Source: Opitutus sp.
GTDB taxonomy: Bacteria; Verrucomicrobiota; Verrucomicrobiia; Opitutales; Opitutaceae
Assembly (NCBI GenBank): GCA_024998815.1
Contig: JACEUQ010000002.1
Span: 1,502,501-1,566,500 of the forward strand
DNA length: 64,000 nucleotides
Direction of reading: 5' to 3'
Part shown: in pieces, positions 1 through 8,302 of the stretch
Layout: each line of letters begins with the position of its first letter
Position numbering within the stretch: position 1 is the stretch's first letter
The notes under the pieces: model-generated
What the model was told of the DNA's origin: nothing
Databases searched by the model: none
What the model saw: the letters and a program-made list of their open reading frames with translations, nothing else
Program-made: the position numbers and the translations under genes

Positions 1-3000
1 TGCGCATGCACCAACAGCGCCTGGCGCAGCGTGAGGATTTCCCGGAGCAAATCGACCAGGCGCGGCACCAACCCGAGCAGGTCGGCTTTGGTCTTCATGA
101 CCGCGGCGGCGAAGGCGGCGGCGGTGAGGGTTTTAACGCGCGAAGCGGCGCAGGCCCAGTGCCGGAGCGCCTCGTAGGCGTGTTCGCGCAACGTCTCGGT
201 GGTGCCGAGGGTCGCGAGCAGCGCGCCCAGCTCGCGCAGTTGTTTCAAATCTTTGTGCAGGCAGGCCAGCGGGTGCGCGAGTTGCCACTCCATGAGCCGT
301 CCCAGCGCCGGGGCAGTCGCCACAGCCGCCTCTTCAGGGGTTTTAAATAGTCGCAGCGCCACACCGCCGCCCGGACCGTTTTTGAGTCCAGGAAACGCAT
401 ACACCTCCACGCCGGATTGGTCACACACGTGGACGCGCTCGGGCACGTCGCCAAACTTCCACTCCGTCTGCTCGCCCAGTTCGTGTTTGGCGCGGGCGCG
501 GCGCCAGGCGTCGGGGTCTTCTCGCGAAACACTCGCGCTGGCCTCGCGCTGGTGCGCGGCGATGGCGAGGGCGATCTCCGGCAACTCGCGGCTGGCGCAG
601 ATTTCGTGGCCTTCGTCATCGACGACCCGCACGCGTACGCGCAGGTGGTCGGGCAGCGGGCGCTCTTCGGCAAACACGCTGGCGTTGATCTTCAACTTGA
701 GCCGTTCGCCGATCAAAATCGCGAGCGCCTCGGGCAAGGTGTGGCGCTGGGCGGTGAGGCGCGTGTGTTGGGCGGCGGTTTTGGCCAACTGCCGCGCGGC
801 GTCACCGAGCGGCACAAAGTCGCGGCGCAGCTCCTTGGGCAGCGCGCGTAGGTAATGTTCCACCTTGGCCGCGAGGTGGCCGGGCACCGCCCAGTCGAGC
901 GCGGCGGGCGTGAGATCGGCGGCGACGCGCACCGGCACATCGAGGGTAACGCCGTCGTCGGTCTGGCCGGGTTTGTAGGCGTAGTTCAGCGGCAGCGCGG
1001 CTTGCTGGAGCGGCATTGCCTCGGGGTAGGCCTCGGTGTCGGCCTGCAGTTCTTCGGGGTCGCGCAGGTCGTCGGGCGCAAACATGAGGAAACGCGGCTC
1101 GGCGCCTTTGCGCTCGCGGACGAGGTCGACCAACTCGGCGACGGAGGAGACGCCCGCAAACGGGGGATTGGAAGCAGCCTCCAAAGTGGCATGGGCGTCC
1201 CGCCCATGATTGCGATCAGTCGATCCCACGGGCGGGACGCCCGTGCCACGTCGATCCGCTCCGGCGTGGCATGGGCGTCCCCGCCCATGGGTTTGCGTGT
1301 CTGACGTGGCATGGGCGTCCCCGCCCATGTCGGGGCTCGCCGTCGATCCCACGGGCGGGACGCCCGTGCCACTTCCGGCACCTTTGCCGCTTTCAGGAAT
1401 CAGCCGAGCGGCGTAGAACCGGTAAATCCCCTCGTCGAGGTTAAGGTAGCCGCTGTCGCGGGTGCGGGTGAGCAGGTTTTCGACCTCTTCGCGCACGCCC
1501 CGGTTGTGGGCGATAAAATCCAGCGGCCACGTCACCTGGTCGTTAACTAGCGCCTCGCGGATAAATATCTCCGTGGCGTGCACCGGGTTCACCTTGCCGT
1601 AACTGACGGCGCGCGATTCCAGCTCCAGCCCGTAGAGGCGGGTGCGTTGTTTAACCATCACGCGGCCGGCGTCCTGATTCCAGAACGGCTCGCTGTGGGC
1701 AACCTTCACCACGTGCGAGCCTAGATCGAGCGCCCAAAGCGGATCCATCCGCGCGGAGGTGCGGGCAAACAGCCTCGTGGTTTCCATGATCTCCGCCGAC
1801 ATGATCCACCGCGGACTCTTGTTGTTTTTTGAATCGTTTTTTTGACGCGGGTCTTCACCCCGCTTGGAGTGCGATTTCTTCTCGTCGCGCACGAACAAGA
1901 CTGAGCCGGGAAACAGCGCGACGCGGCGGTCGTGAGTCGCCTTGTAGCCACCGTTGTCGTCGTCGCGGGTCGCGATGTTGCCCAACAAACCGGCGAGGAT
2001 GCTGCGGTGAATGGCGCGGTAGCCGGGCGAGGCGAAGGCGGTTTTGTCCGCGTTGATTTTGTCCGCCGGGATGCCATCGAAAATCGAGGTGAATTGAAAA
2101 TCCTTCCGCTGCTCCATCACGTCGAGCAGTTGCGAATGCACGTCGCGCCACTCGCGCATGCGCGTGTAACTCAAAAAGTGGTCTTTGCAGAAGCGGCGCA
2201 GGCGGGCCTGGGACAGGCGGTCGAACTGCTCGTGGTAGGCGTCCCAGATGTTGAGCAACGCCAGGTAATCGGAGTCCGGGTGGTTAAAGCGACGGTGGGC
2301 CAAGTCGGCTTTTTCGCGCGCCTCCATCGGGCGCTCGCGCGGATCCTGAATGCTCAAGCCCGAGGCAATCACCAAGACTTCGCGCACCGCCTTCTCGGTA
2401 CGGGCCTGCAAAATCATGCGGCCCACGGTTGGGTCCACCGGCAGGCGGGCCAGTTCACGTCCCACGGGCGTGAGTTGGCGCGCGGCTTCGGTGGCGTTGG
2501 AATCGAGCGCGCCGATTTCCTCCAGCAGCGCATAGCCGGCGCGAATGGACTTGGCCGCCGGCATGTTGATGAAAGGGAATCGCTCGATGTCGCCCAAGCC
2601 GAAGGCCTTCATGCGCAAGATCACGTCGGCCAGGTTGGCGCGCTGGATCTCGGGCTGGGTGAAGCGCGGGCGCTCGTTAAAATCGGCTTCCGAATACAGG
2701 CGGATGCAGACGCCGTCGGCGACGCGGCCGGCGCGGCCCTTGCGCTGGTCGGCGCTGGACTGGGCGACCGCCTCGATCGGCAGGCGGCGGGTGCGGGCCT
2801 GCGGCGAGTAGCGGCTGATGCGCGCCAGGCCGGTGTCCACGACGTAGCGGATGCCGGGGATGGTGAGGGAGGTTTCCGCGATGTTGGTCGCGAGGATCAG
2901 TTTGCGCCGCTGCGATGAGGCGAACACGCGCTGCTGCTCGGAGTTGGAGAGCCGGCCGAAGAGCGGGACAATTTCGGTATTCGGCAAACGGCGACCTTCG

Positions 3001-3794
3001 AGCAGCTCGGTGGTTTCGCGGATGTCGCGCTCGGCCGGGAGGAAAACCAAAATGTCGCCCGAGGCGCTGTCGCGCAAGATGCGCTCGACGGCCTCGGCCG
3101 CGCCGTCGATGTAGTGCAGCGCCTCGGAGCGCGAGGAACGTTCGTCACCCTCGGCCGCGTCGCTGCCGAGGGAATCGAGCGGGGCGTAGATGACCTCGAC
3201 CGGGTAGGTGCGGCCGGAGACTTGGACGATGGGCGCGCCGTCGAACGCCTTGGAAAACGCTTCGGTGTCGATGGTCGCCGAGGTGACGATGATTTTAAGC
3301 TCGGGGCGCTGATGGCGGAGGTTGCGAAGGTGGCCGAGGAGGAAGTCGATGTTGAGAGAGCGCTCGTGGGCCTCGTCGAGGATGACGGTGTCGTAGGCGC
3401 GCAGCATCGGGTCGTTCTGCACCTCGGCGAGCAGCATGCCATCGGTCATGAACTTGATGACGGTGTCGCGGGTGGTGCGGTCATCGAAGCGGATCTTGCA
3501 GCCGACCGGGCCGCCCCAGGGGACGTTGAGCTCCTCGGCGACGCGGCGGGAAACGGACAAGGCGGCGACGCGGCGCGGCTGGGTGCAGGCGATGACCCCG
3601 CGCACGCCCCGACCGGCGGCGAGACACATTTTGGGGATCTGGGTGGTTTTGCCCGAACCGGTTTCGCCGGCGAGGATGATGACCTGGTGGGCCGCGATCA
3701 GGTCCACGATCTCGGAGGCACGCGAACTGATGGGCAGTTCGGGAGGGAAATCGATGCGGAAAGCAGGCGGAGAACGGTCGTCGGAGCGGGCCAC
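1..3794 (-). CDS. hrpA: ATP-dependent RNA helicase HrpA (DEAH box), 3' end outside window
   Basis: The minus frame stays open from a GTG at 3794 to the window edge, at least 1264 residues, so the C-terminus is missing. A TAA lies two codons upstream of the GTG, so no longer start is possible. The N-terminus reads a Walker A (GETGSGKTTQIPK), then TQPRRVAA, then DEAH (LDEAHERSLNID), the order of DEAH RNA helicases. Further on are the helicase-associated region and the long HrpA-specific C-terminal domain (E. coli HrpA is about 1300 residues). HrpA acts on RNA and on stalled or collided ribosomes. Residues about 808-870 are encoded by palindromic repeats (1186-1372) read through in frame; this looks like an insertion between the motif ending FYAARLIP and the following SSVAELVDLV. 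Function outside that insert looks intact. It is divergent from the LysR-type ORF at 3930. Confidence 0.93.
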   Translation of the reverse strand, partial: MARSDDRSPPAFRIDFPPELPISSRASEIVDLIAAHQVIILAGETGSGKTTQIPKMCLAAGRGVRGVIACTQPRRVAALSVSRRVAEELNVPWGGPVGCKIRFDDRTTRDTVIKFMTDGMLLAEVQNDPMLRAYDTVILDEAHERSLNIDFLLGHLRNLRHQRPELKIIVTSATIDTEAFSKAFDGAPIVQVSGRTYPVEVIYAPLDSLGSDAAEGDERSSRSEALHYIDGAAEAVERILRDSASGDILVFLPAERDIRETTELLEGRRLPNTEIVPLFGRLSNSEQQRVFASSQRRKLILATNIAETSLTIPGIRYVVDTGLARISRYSPQARTRRLPIEAVAQSSADQRKGRAGRVADGVCIRLYSEADFNERPRFTQPEIQRANLADVILRMKAFGLGDIERFPFINMPAAKSIRAGYALLEEIGALDSNATEAARQLTPVGRELARLPVDPTVGRMILQARTEKAVREVLVIASGLSIQDPRERPMEAREKADLAHRRFNHPDSDYLALLNIWDAYHEQFDRLSQARLRRFCKDHFLSYTRMREWRDVHSQLLDVMEQRKDFQFTSIFDGIPADKINADKTAFASPGYRAIHRSILAGLLGNIATRDDDNGGYKATHDRRVALFPGSVLFVRDEKKSHSKRGEDPRQKNDSKNNKSPRWIMSAEIMETTRLFARTSARMDPLWALDLGSHVVKVAHSEPFWNQDAGRVMVKQRTRLYGLELESRAVSYGKVNPVHATEIFIREALVNDQVTWPLDFIAHNRGVREEVENLLTRTRDSGYLNLDEGIYRFYAARLIPESGKGAGSGTGVPPVGSTASPDMGGDAHATSDTQTHGRGRPCHAGADRRGTGVPPVGSTDRNHGRDAHATLEAASNPPFAGVSSVAELVDLVRERKGAEPRFLMFAPDDLRDPEELQADTEAYPEAMPLQQAALPLNYAYKPGQTDDGVTLDVPVRVAADLTPAALDWAVPGHLAAKVEHYLRALPKELRRDFVPLGDAARQLAKTAAQHTRLTAQRHTLPEALAILIGERLKLKINASVFAEERPLPDHLRVRVRVVDDEGHEICASRELPEIALAIAAHQREASASVSREDPDAWRRARAKHELGEQTEWKFGDVPERVHVCDQSGVEVYAFPGLKNGPGGGVALRLFKTPEEAAVATAPALGRLMEWQLAHPLACLHKDLKQLRELGALLATLGTTETLREHAYEALRHWACAASRVKTLTAAAFAAAVMKTKADLLGLVPRLVDLLREILTLRQALLVHA
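1186..1372. repeat. Cluster of GGGCGTCC-type palindromes inside hrpA
   Basis: Five related palindromic units lie side by side at about 1186-1208, 1222-1250, 1266-1289, 1306-1329 and 1344-1372. Units of the type GGCATGGGCGTCCCCGCCC alternate with units of the type CACGGGCGGGACGCCCGTG. Each can fold on itself. Read on the minus strand in the hrpA frame they contain no stop codon and add about 62 residues rich in Gly, Pro, Asp and His. The same unit is not seen elsewhere in the window. Confidence 0.85.
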
Positions 3795-3929
3795 GTTTTT
3801 TTAAAGGAAGCGCACCGTGGCACTGAAGTGCGGCACCCGCGAGGGGTTTTTTGCACCAAGTCTGGCTGAGGCGGCCGGCTGGCTTGGAACGTGCTTTTAA
3901 GGTGACTCCTACTTACGCCCACCTTTCCC

Positions 3930-4205
3930 ATGACGATCCTTCTAGATAGCCGTAAGCTGCTCGCGTTTACCACCCTAGCCCGCGTGGGCAGCTTCACTTT
4001 GGCTGCGCACGAGTTGAACCTCACGCAGTCGGCGATCAGCCACGCGATCAAGGCTTTGGAGGATGATTTATCGTGTCGGCTGTTCGATCGGCTGGGGCGG
4101 CGGGTGACGTTAACCGCGCCCGGCAAACACCTGCTCGATCATGCGCACAAAATCATAGCCGAGATGCAACGCGCCCGCACCGAGCTGGCCACGTGGAGTA
4201 AATAA
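3930..4205 (+). CDS. Short LysR-type HTH protein (DNA-binding domain only)
   Basis: The 91 residues match the N-terminal winged HTH of LysR regulators: LLAFTTLARVGSFTLAAHEL followed by the recognition-helix region LTQSAISHAIKALEDDLSCRLF and then TAPGKHLL. LysR regulators are normally about 300 residues, with a C-terminal effector domain. Here the frame stops with TAA right after the linker helix (RARTELATW), and repeat DNA follows. It is either a truncated relic or a stand-alone HTH protein; no effector-domain remnant is seen downstream. It is transcribed away from hrpA, sharing a 135-bp gap that probably holds both promoters. Confidence 0.75.
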   Translation: MTILLDSRKLLAFTTLARVGSFTLAAHELNLTQSAISHAIKALEDDLSCRLFDRLGRRVTLTAPGKHLLDHAHKIIAEMQRARTELATWSK

Positions 4206-4238
4206 CCCAACGGGCCACGAGGCCCGCCGAAGAAAAAA

Positions 4239-4366
4239 GTAGCGCAGACTTCCAGTCTGCTTGGTGTGGGAGATGGCGAAAGAGAGAGAGTGCGTGTGAA
4301 CGTAGTTAGGCGGATTTTATTTTGGCAGTAACCACGAGGCAGAAGCAGACTGGAAGTCTGCGCTAC
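4239..4366. repeat. Inverted pair of GTAGCGCAGACTTCCAG repeats
   Basis: The two arms, at 4239-4260 and 4344-4366, are reverse complements and are separated by about 85 bp. The arm is itself partly palindromic (CAGACTTCCAGTCTG). The same family occurs at 16909, 48135, 51455 and 56831. It fills the gap between the LysR-type ORF and tRNA-Leu. Confidence 0.85.
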
Positions 4367-4475
4367 TTTCGCAAAACAGGCGCGCTTTCCGCAAAATCTA
4401 TGCCTCGCCAAGGGATCGGTGCATTTTATGTTTGCCTAGGGCGTCCGAGGCCCGTGTGGTTTGCCTCCCTTCCCT

Positions 4476-4560
4476 GCCCGGGTGGTGGAATTGGTAGACA
4501 CGCAGGTCTCAGAAGCCTGTGCCGAAAGGTGTAACGGTTCGAGTCCGTTCCCGGGCACCA
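4476..4560 (+). tRNA. tRNA-Leu (anticodon CAG)
   Basis: An 85-nt class II tRNA folds with acceptor GCCCGGG/CCCGGGC, discriminator A and an encoded CCA at 4558-4560. The anticodon stem CAGGT/GCCTG encloses the loop CTCAGAA, giving anticodon CAG, which reads CUG leucine codons. A variable arm (GCCGAAAGGT) and a T arm with GGTTCGAGTCC follow. Its 3' half is duplicated at 10735, marking it as the integration site of the adjacent element. The tRNA remains intact because the element restores the 3' end. Confidence 0.97.
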
Positions 4561-4571
4561 TTTTTGTAAGT
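4531..4571 (+). other. attL: 41-bp attachment repeat at the tRNA-Leu 3' end
   Basis: The 41 bases from GTAACGGTTC to TTTTGTAAGT are identical to 10735-10775. They cover the T arm, acceptor and CCA of the tRNA plus 11 bases downstream. The flanking bases on both sides differ between the two copies, which defines the ends of the repeat. Confidence 0.95.
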
Positions 4572-4605
4572 GACTATTTACGAGGGAGAAAGAAAAGTGA
4601 GGGTT

Positions 4606-4641
4606 GACCAAAACAGGCCAACTTACAACGCCACTTACAAC
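4606..4641 (+). promoter_or_regulatory. Left arm-type integrase sites (ACTTACAAC x2)
   Basis: GACCAAAAC (4606-4614) is followed by ACTTACAAC at 4621-4629 and 4633-4641, with a 12-bp period. The same arrangement, GACCAAAAC then two TTACAAC motifs at 12-bp spacing, occurs at 10631-10659 beside the integrase start. Pairs like this near both att sites are typical arm-type sites bound by the integrase N-terminal domain. The binding role is inferred; the shared pattern is directly visible. Confidence 0.6.
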
Positions 4642-4686
4642 ACGTCCAGCTTTGTGCTGTTTCGTTTCGTGATGTGTTTGGGCACT

Positions 4687-4713
4687 AAAAAACCGCTCCC
4701 TTTTGAGGAACGG
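4687..4713 (-). terminator. Rho-independent terminator of the element operon
   Basis: On the minus strand CCGTTCC and GGAGCGG form a 7-bp stem with one G-U pair around a 7-nt loop, followed by six T. It lies about 190 bp beyond the primase stop, at the downstream end of the minus-strand gene set. The rest of 4572-4904 holds the arm-type sites and a G-run (4876-4882) but no gene that I can support. Confidence 0.6.
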
Positions 4714-4904
4714 TCGATGGCTTAGGTGATGCCGAGGGGTGCTAATTTGGGTTTTCGGGTGCCGAAACAGGGAAGGAAGTCACTTTTAAAAAATCTATGT
4801 CTAGAAAAGGGTCGGCGCTGGGCAAATCCCCTCCGACATACCCCGGCTTGCGGAGTACCTACCCGAATATTTTAGGGGGGGGGCCTCAGCCGGTGCAGAT
4901 GCAC

Positions 4905-5945
4905 TCATTCCCCGTCGGCCACCTGCGCACGATCAGCCCCGATTTGCTCAGCCGACCAGCTCGGCCAGGTGTAGGTCGTGCAACCGCAGGTAGCGCCGCC
5001 GATGGTGGCAGCGATGCGACGGGACCAGCAGGACGGACACAAACCAGTTGGTGCGGGGGTCGGGCCGATGCGCTCGAGGTGGTCGCTCAGGTCTTTACAT
5101 CCTGCGTCGTAAGTAAACCCGACAACCTCCCGCGCTCCACCAGCGTAAGCCTCCCGCGCCCAACCAGCAGCAGCTTCCCGGCCTGCGGCGTCGGCGTCCT
5201 GGGCGATGGTGACGATCTTTCCTTCGAGTTGATGGGCGATCTCCCCGAGCGCGCAGCCAGCGCCGGTGACGCAGATAAACCCGATCTTCGACAGGTCGCG
5301 TCCGGCCAGGCTCAGCACAACAGCGGCGGCGAGTAAATCGGGCGGACCCTCCACCACCACGATCTCGTCGTGCTCGGGGCCGACGCTGGCGATGGGGTAG
5401 CGGGCCGAGGTGCCGGGCAGGGTCTTGGCCTTGGAGTCGATGCCGACGAACACCTGGCCGTCGAGTCTCCGGGCTTGTGCGTTGCGCCGGGTGGAGTCGG
5501 TGACCACCCAACACGGCCAGGTCGTGCCGTCGTCGTAAATACCGCCGACGAACAGCAGACCGCGCTCCACCAGTACCTCGAGCCCGGCGGCCGATGGCCA
5601 GCGGCGAACGGTGGCGATTTGGCGCAGTTCCTCAGCGGTGGGTCGGCGCAGCTCAGGCAGTGGTCGGGCGGGCTTGCAAACAGGCTTTGGCGGTGCCGGC
5701 CGTGGTGCAGGGCGATAGGCACCACGATCTCGGTGATCGTCGTCCCCGACCAGCTCAGCGATGCGGCGGCGGTGCTCATGGCCAGCGGCTCCAGCGTTGG
5801 CGATGCAGCCCCATTTCCCGCTCTCGAGGATGACAAGGTGCTCACCACTGCGGTCGGTGCCGACTTCAGCGCAGGCCGGGCACCTGGCGGTGGTTTTCCC
5901 GCTCAGTACCCGGATGTGCTCGAGCTTCGATGTGTTGATGCTCAT
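4905..5945 (-). CDS. Zinc-finger/Toprim primase-like protein of the integrated element
   Basis: This 346-residue protein has a DnaG-like layout. An N-terminal zinc finger uses C22 and C25 (CPAC) and C47 (KWGC), with H36 as a likely fourth ligand. A Pro-rich linker follows, then a Toprim fold with E199 in VVVEGPPDLLA and D250/D252 in IAQDADAAGREA, the acidic metal-binding residues of primases and topoisomerases. A helicase domain is absent; the neighbouring DUF3987-type ATPase may supply that role. Such pairs replicate satellites and small elements by priming at their own origin. Its ATG is 11 bp downstream of the ATPase stop, so the two are probably co-transcribed. Confidence 0.8.
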   Translation of the reverse strand: MSINTSKLEHIRVLSGKTTARCPACAEVGTDRSGEHLVILESGKWGCIANAGAAGHEHRRRIAELVGDDDHRDRGAYRPAPRPAPPKPVCKPARPLPELRRPTAEELRQIATVRRWPSAAGLEVLVERGLLFVGGIYDDGTTWPCWVVTDSTRRNAQARRLDGQVFVGIDSKAKTLPGTSARYPIASVGPEHDEIVVVEGPPDLLAAAVVLSLAGRDLSKIGFICVTGAGCALGEIAHQLEGKIVTIAQDADAAGREAAAGWAREAYAGGAREVVGFTYDAGCKDLSDHLERIGPTPAPTGLCPSCWSRRIAATIGGATCGCTTYTWPSWSAEQIGADRAQVADGE

Positions 5946-5956
5946 GGCCGTATAAA

Positions 5957-7546
5957 TCAGCAGGGGGCCGCCGATAAATCTGATTTATCTGACTTATTCG
6001 CTCCATCGGGTAATAAGTCGGATTTATCAGATTTATTGCTGGGGTGCCGCAGGATTTCGCGGGGGCGGCCGGCACCAGTTGGCGCCAACTTTACCAGCTC
6101 CAGCCGACCAGGGCAGGCGGCCAGCGTTGCCTCCACCTGCTTGCGGTCGATACCGTGGTGCCTGCCGAGTTCACCCAACGCAACCGCACCACCGTGCTCT
6201 GCGACGATCTCCAGCAGGCGGGCCAATTCCTTAGCTTTGGCCTGCGACCGGCCGGCGCTCAGGATCGACAGATAGCTGTGGGCACACCAGCGGATCAACG
6301 CGCAGGCACTGGTGGCGATGTCGGAACCAACGGTGGAGGCACCTTCGAGTACGGCGAACAGTCCAGCCACCTTGATTGCATTTTCCCGCCAGCGGCTCAG
6401 CTCACCGTCGAGGTCTTGGAATTGGGTGCGGCCGAGCACCACGCTCTCGTCGTGAAACTTGGCGAACACCTCGCGGGCGTCGTCGTCGGCTTGGATCATC
6501 TCGATTTGGCCGTCGAGGCGGCGGGCGAGTACCTGGCGCAGTAGGTTGTCCCATTCCTCGGTTTCAGCGCGCAGGCTCAGCCGGTCGTCGAGTTGGCGCT
6601 CGGCTCCAGTTTCAAACACCAGACAGCGCGCAGTCAGGCCGCGCTCGATTGCCTCAGGTGAGGCGCAGAGCTCACGCACGACGCAACCCTGGGCCAACCA
6701 TAGCAGCGACAGGCATGGCGCCTTTAAATCAACTGGCGGGCGGCCAGCGCGGTCGAGGCGGACAAACTCCACGCTGTACGCGTTCAACAGCAGGTCGAAG
6801 TCTCCCGAACCGCTTGTATATTTACCCAGGCAGACGCGCAGCGATGCGCCGGCCTCAGCCGAGTACGAGAACAGCGTCTCGTCGGATGCAGCGAGGGCGG
6901 CGGCCAATCCCTCGCTCGTTGAGTTTTGGACCAACAGAGTGGTGCGCTCCCCGTTGAGAGTCTCACGCTCGGCCTCGAGTAGCTGGCGGTGTTTGTGCTC
7001 CAGCTCGTTCTCGGCTTGGTCGCGCTCCAGCCCAGTTTTAGAACAGCAGACCGTCTCCAGCTTGGTGATCTCTTTCTTGAGAATACCCAACCGGCTACGG
7101 GAGAGCGCCAGTGCGCCGTCGTGCTTTAGGCGCAACAGCTCGTTGGCTTCGACGATGGGCCGAGCCAACCGCTCAGCCACGCTACCCTTGCCGCTCCCGC
7201 GCTCGCTGGAGGCAAAGACATAGATGTTGAAGTGCGTGGTCTTGTCCTTGTGGCCGCCGACCAGGGTGGTGCTTTTACCGATGGCACCACTCAGGACCGC
7301 CAGCGCGCTCATGGCGGGCAGGCAGGCCGGGACCTGGTAGGTGGAGCTCATGGACTTGGTGACGGTGCGCAGGACCGCCGGCAGGGCATTTAAGGGGAAG
7401 TTTTCCGGCCGGCCAAAGGTGAGGTCGATGGCCTCAATCGGCTTAGGATAAACAAAGGTAGAAGGCAGAACAGATGACGGTGAAACCGTATCCAGAATAC
7501 CAATAATGGGATTGATTCCATGGGGTGAATTAGTCAGTTTTGACAT
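5957..7546 (-). CDS. DUF3987-type ATPase/helicase-like protein
   Basis: The 529-residue protein resembles DUF3987 replication proteins. It opens with a region typical of the family (FPLNALPAVLRTVTKSMSST, about 50-69), then a P-loop at 117-122 (ERGSGKGS) preceded by a hydrophobic strand (FNIYVFAS). A coiled-coil-like stretch spans about 150-210 (many E, K, L). Further family-like motifs are NSTSEGLAAALA and YSAEAGASL, and a helical C-terminal domain carries an HTH-like region near 450-490. DUF3987 proteins accompany Toprim primases in mobile elements. The extreme C-terminus has two copies of NKSDKSDL encoded by an AT-rich inverted repeat, unlike the rest of the gene. The ATPase role is inferred from the P-loop. 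Confidence 0.75.
   Translation of the reverse strand: MSKLTNSPHGINPIIGILDTVSPSSVLPSTFVYPKPIEAIDLTFGRPENFPLNALPAVLRTVTKSMSSTYQVPACLPAMSALAVLSGAIGKSTTLVGGHKDKTTHFNIYVFASSERGSGKGSVAERLARPIVEANELLRLKHDGALALSRSRLGILKKEITKLETVCCSKTGLERDQAENELEHKHRQLLEAERETLNGERTTLLVQNSTSEGLAAALAASDETLFSYSAEAGASLRVCLGKYTSGSGDFDLLLNAYSVEFVRLDRAGRPPVDLKAPCLSLLWLAQGCVVRELCASPEAIERGLTARCLVFETGAERQLDDRLSLRAETEEWDNLLRQVLARRLDGQIEMIQADDDAREVFAKFHDESVVLGRTQFQDLDGELSRWRENAIKVAGLFAVLEGASTVGSDIATSACALIRWCAHSYLSILSAGRSQAKAKELARLLEIVAEHGGAVALGELGRHHGIDRKQVEATLAACPGRLELVKLAPTGAGRPREILRHPSNKSDKSDLLPDGANKSDKSDLSAAPC
5973..6037. repeat. AT-rich inverted repeat at the 3' end of the DUF3987-type gene
   Basis: Two arms of about 26 bp (5973-5998 and 6012-6037) are near-perfect reverse complements around a 13-bp spacer. 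Each arm is itself close to palindromic (GATAAATCTGATTTATC). On the minus strand both encode NKSDKSDL, so the element reads as a direct repeat in protein and an inverted repeat in DNA. It is strikingly AT-rich in a GC-rich region and lies just before the primase gene. A candidate regulatory hairpin or replication-initiator site. Confidence 0.8.
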
Positions 7547-7564
7547 CGGAGTTAGATGTTTATT

Positions 7565-7597
7565 AAAGCCGGTGGGCGCTGGTGCCTTACCGGCTTT
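7565..7597. terminator. Hairpin between element genes (attenuator-like)
   Basis: AAAGCCGGT (7565-7573) pairs with ACCGGCTTT (7589-7597). The plus-strand arm runs into five T, while on the minus strand, where the genes lie, the tail is only TTT. It sits in the 62-bp gap before the DUF3987-type gene. It may be a weak attenuator for the minus operon; a plus-strand terminator is equally possible. Confidence 0.4.
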
Positions 7598-7608
7598 TTG
7601 TGTTTGGA

Positions 7609-8301
7609 TTAGACGGTGCGCAGGGCCTCAGCAGCGGCTTTGGCGCGCGCTTCGATTTGGGCGAACGATGGCCAGCCGGCGGCGGCTCGAGCTTCGCGCT
7701 GGCGGTCGATTAAGACGATCACCTGGGCTTCGCTCGCCTCAGCGGAGATTCTGGCCGCATCGCGAGCGGAGCTGTGGCCGGTGGCGGTCATCGCCAGCAT
7801 CGGCGCCAGCGCTCCCCAGAGGTGGTGCTGATCGGCGCCGGCCATCTTGGTGAGGTCGGCCAGGCCGCCGAGCGCGCGCTCGAGTGCGTTCTCGAGCTGG
7901 GGCAGGTCTTGGGCGGCGTGCTCCTCCAGGATCGCGCGCATGAGCGAGTTGGAAGCTTGGGGGATGTCGTTGCGGGCCTTCTCCCATGCCGCCGACACGC
8001 GGCTGGCGACTTCCACGGCTGTGGCGAGAGCTGCCAACTTGCGCTCCAGTCCAATGTTTGCGGCCGGTGCGGTGAGTCCAGCGATCTCGGCTTCAACCCT
8101 GCGCTCGAGGTCGGCCAGGCGGTCGGCCTCGATTTGGTCGGCCAGCTGAGAAACCTCGGCTTGGGTGCGGAAGTGCGCCGTGCGGGTGGCGGCTTCGCGT
8201 TGCTTGGCTTCCACGATGGCCTGGCGTCCGGCGAAAATGGCGGCCGAGGGGGCGGTGGATTCGACGATGGGGTCGGTGTGGTCGGTGATGGTAGAGGTCA
8301 T
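7609..8301 (-). CDS. Hypothetical helical protein of the integrated element
   Basis: I do not recognise a family in these 230 residues. The sequence is almost entirely Ala, Glu, Leu, Arg and Gln with heptad-like spacing from about 35 to 120 (AIVEAKQREAATRTAHF, LADQIEADRLADLERRVEAE). It should form long helices or a coiled coil. No cysteine pair, P-loop or membrane segment is seen. It lies 1 bp after the stop of the 86-aa ORF and is co-oriented with the replication genes, so it is probably expressed with them. A structural or accessory replication role would be a guess. Confidence 0.65.
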   Translation of the reverse strand: MTSTITDHTDPIVESTAPSAAIFAGRQAIVEAKQREAATRTAHFRTQAEVSQLADQIEADRLADLERRVEAEIAGLTAPAANIGLERKLAALATAVEVASRVSAAWEKARNDIPQASNSLMRAILEEHAAQDLPQLENALERALGGLADLTKMAGADQHHLWGALAPMLAMTATGHSSARDAARISAEASEAQVIVLIDRQREARAAAGWPSFAQIEARAKAAAEALRTV

Positions 8302-8302
8302 A

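Noticed and set aside
1186-1372. Regularly spaced repeats in hrpA as a CRISPR array
   Set aside because: Units alternate between two palindrome types, spacing is irregular and the segment is within an open helicase frame.
1932-2918. 328-residue plus-strand ORF opposite hrpA
   Set aside because: The minus frame encodes clear DEAH helicase motifs through this region; the plus ORF is rich in Arg, Gly, Ala and Val and matches nothing, as expected for an antisense shadow in GC-rich DNA.
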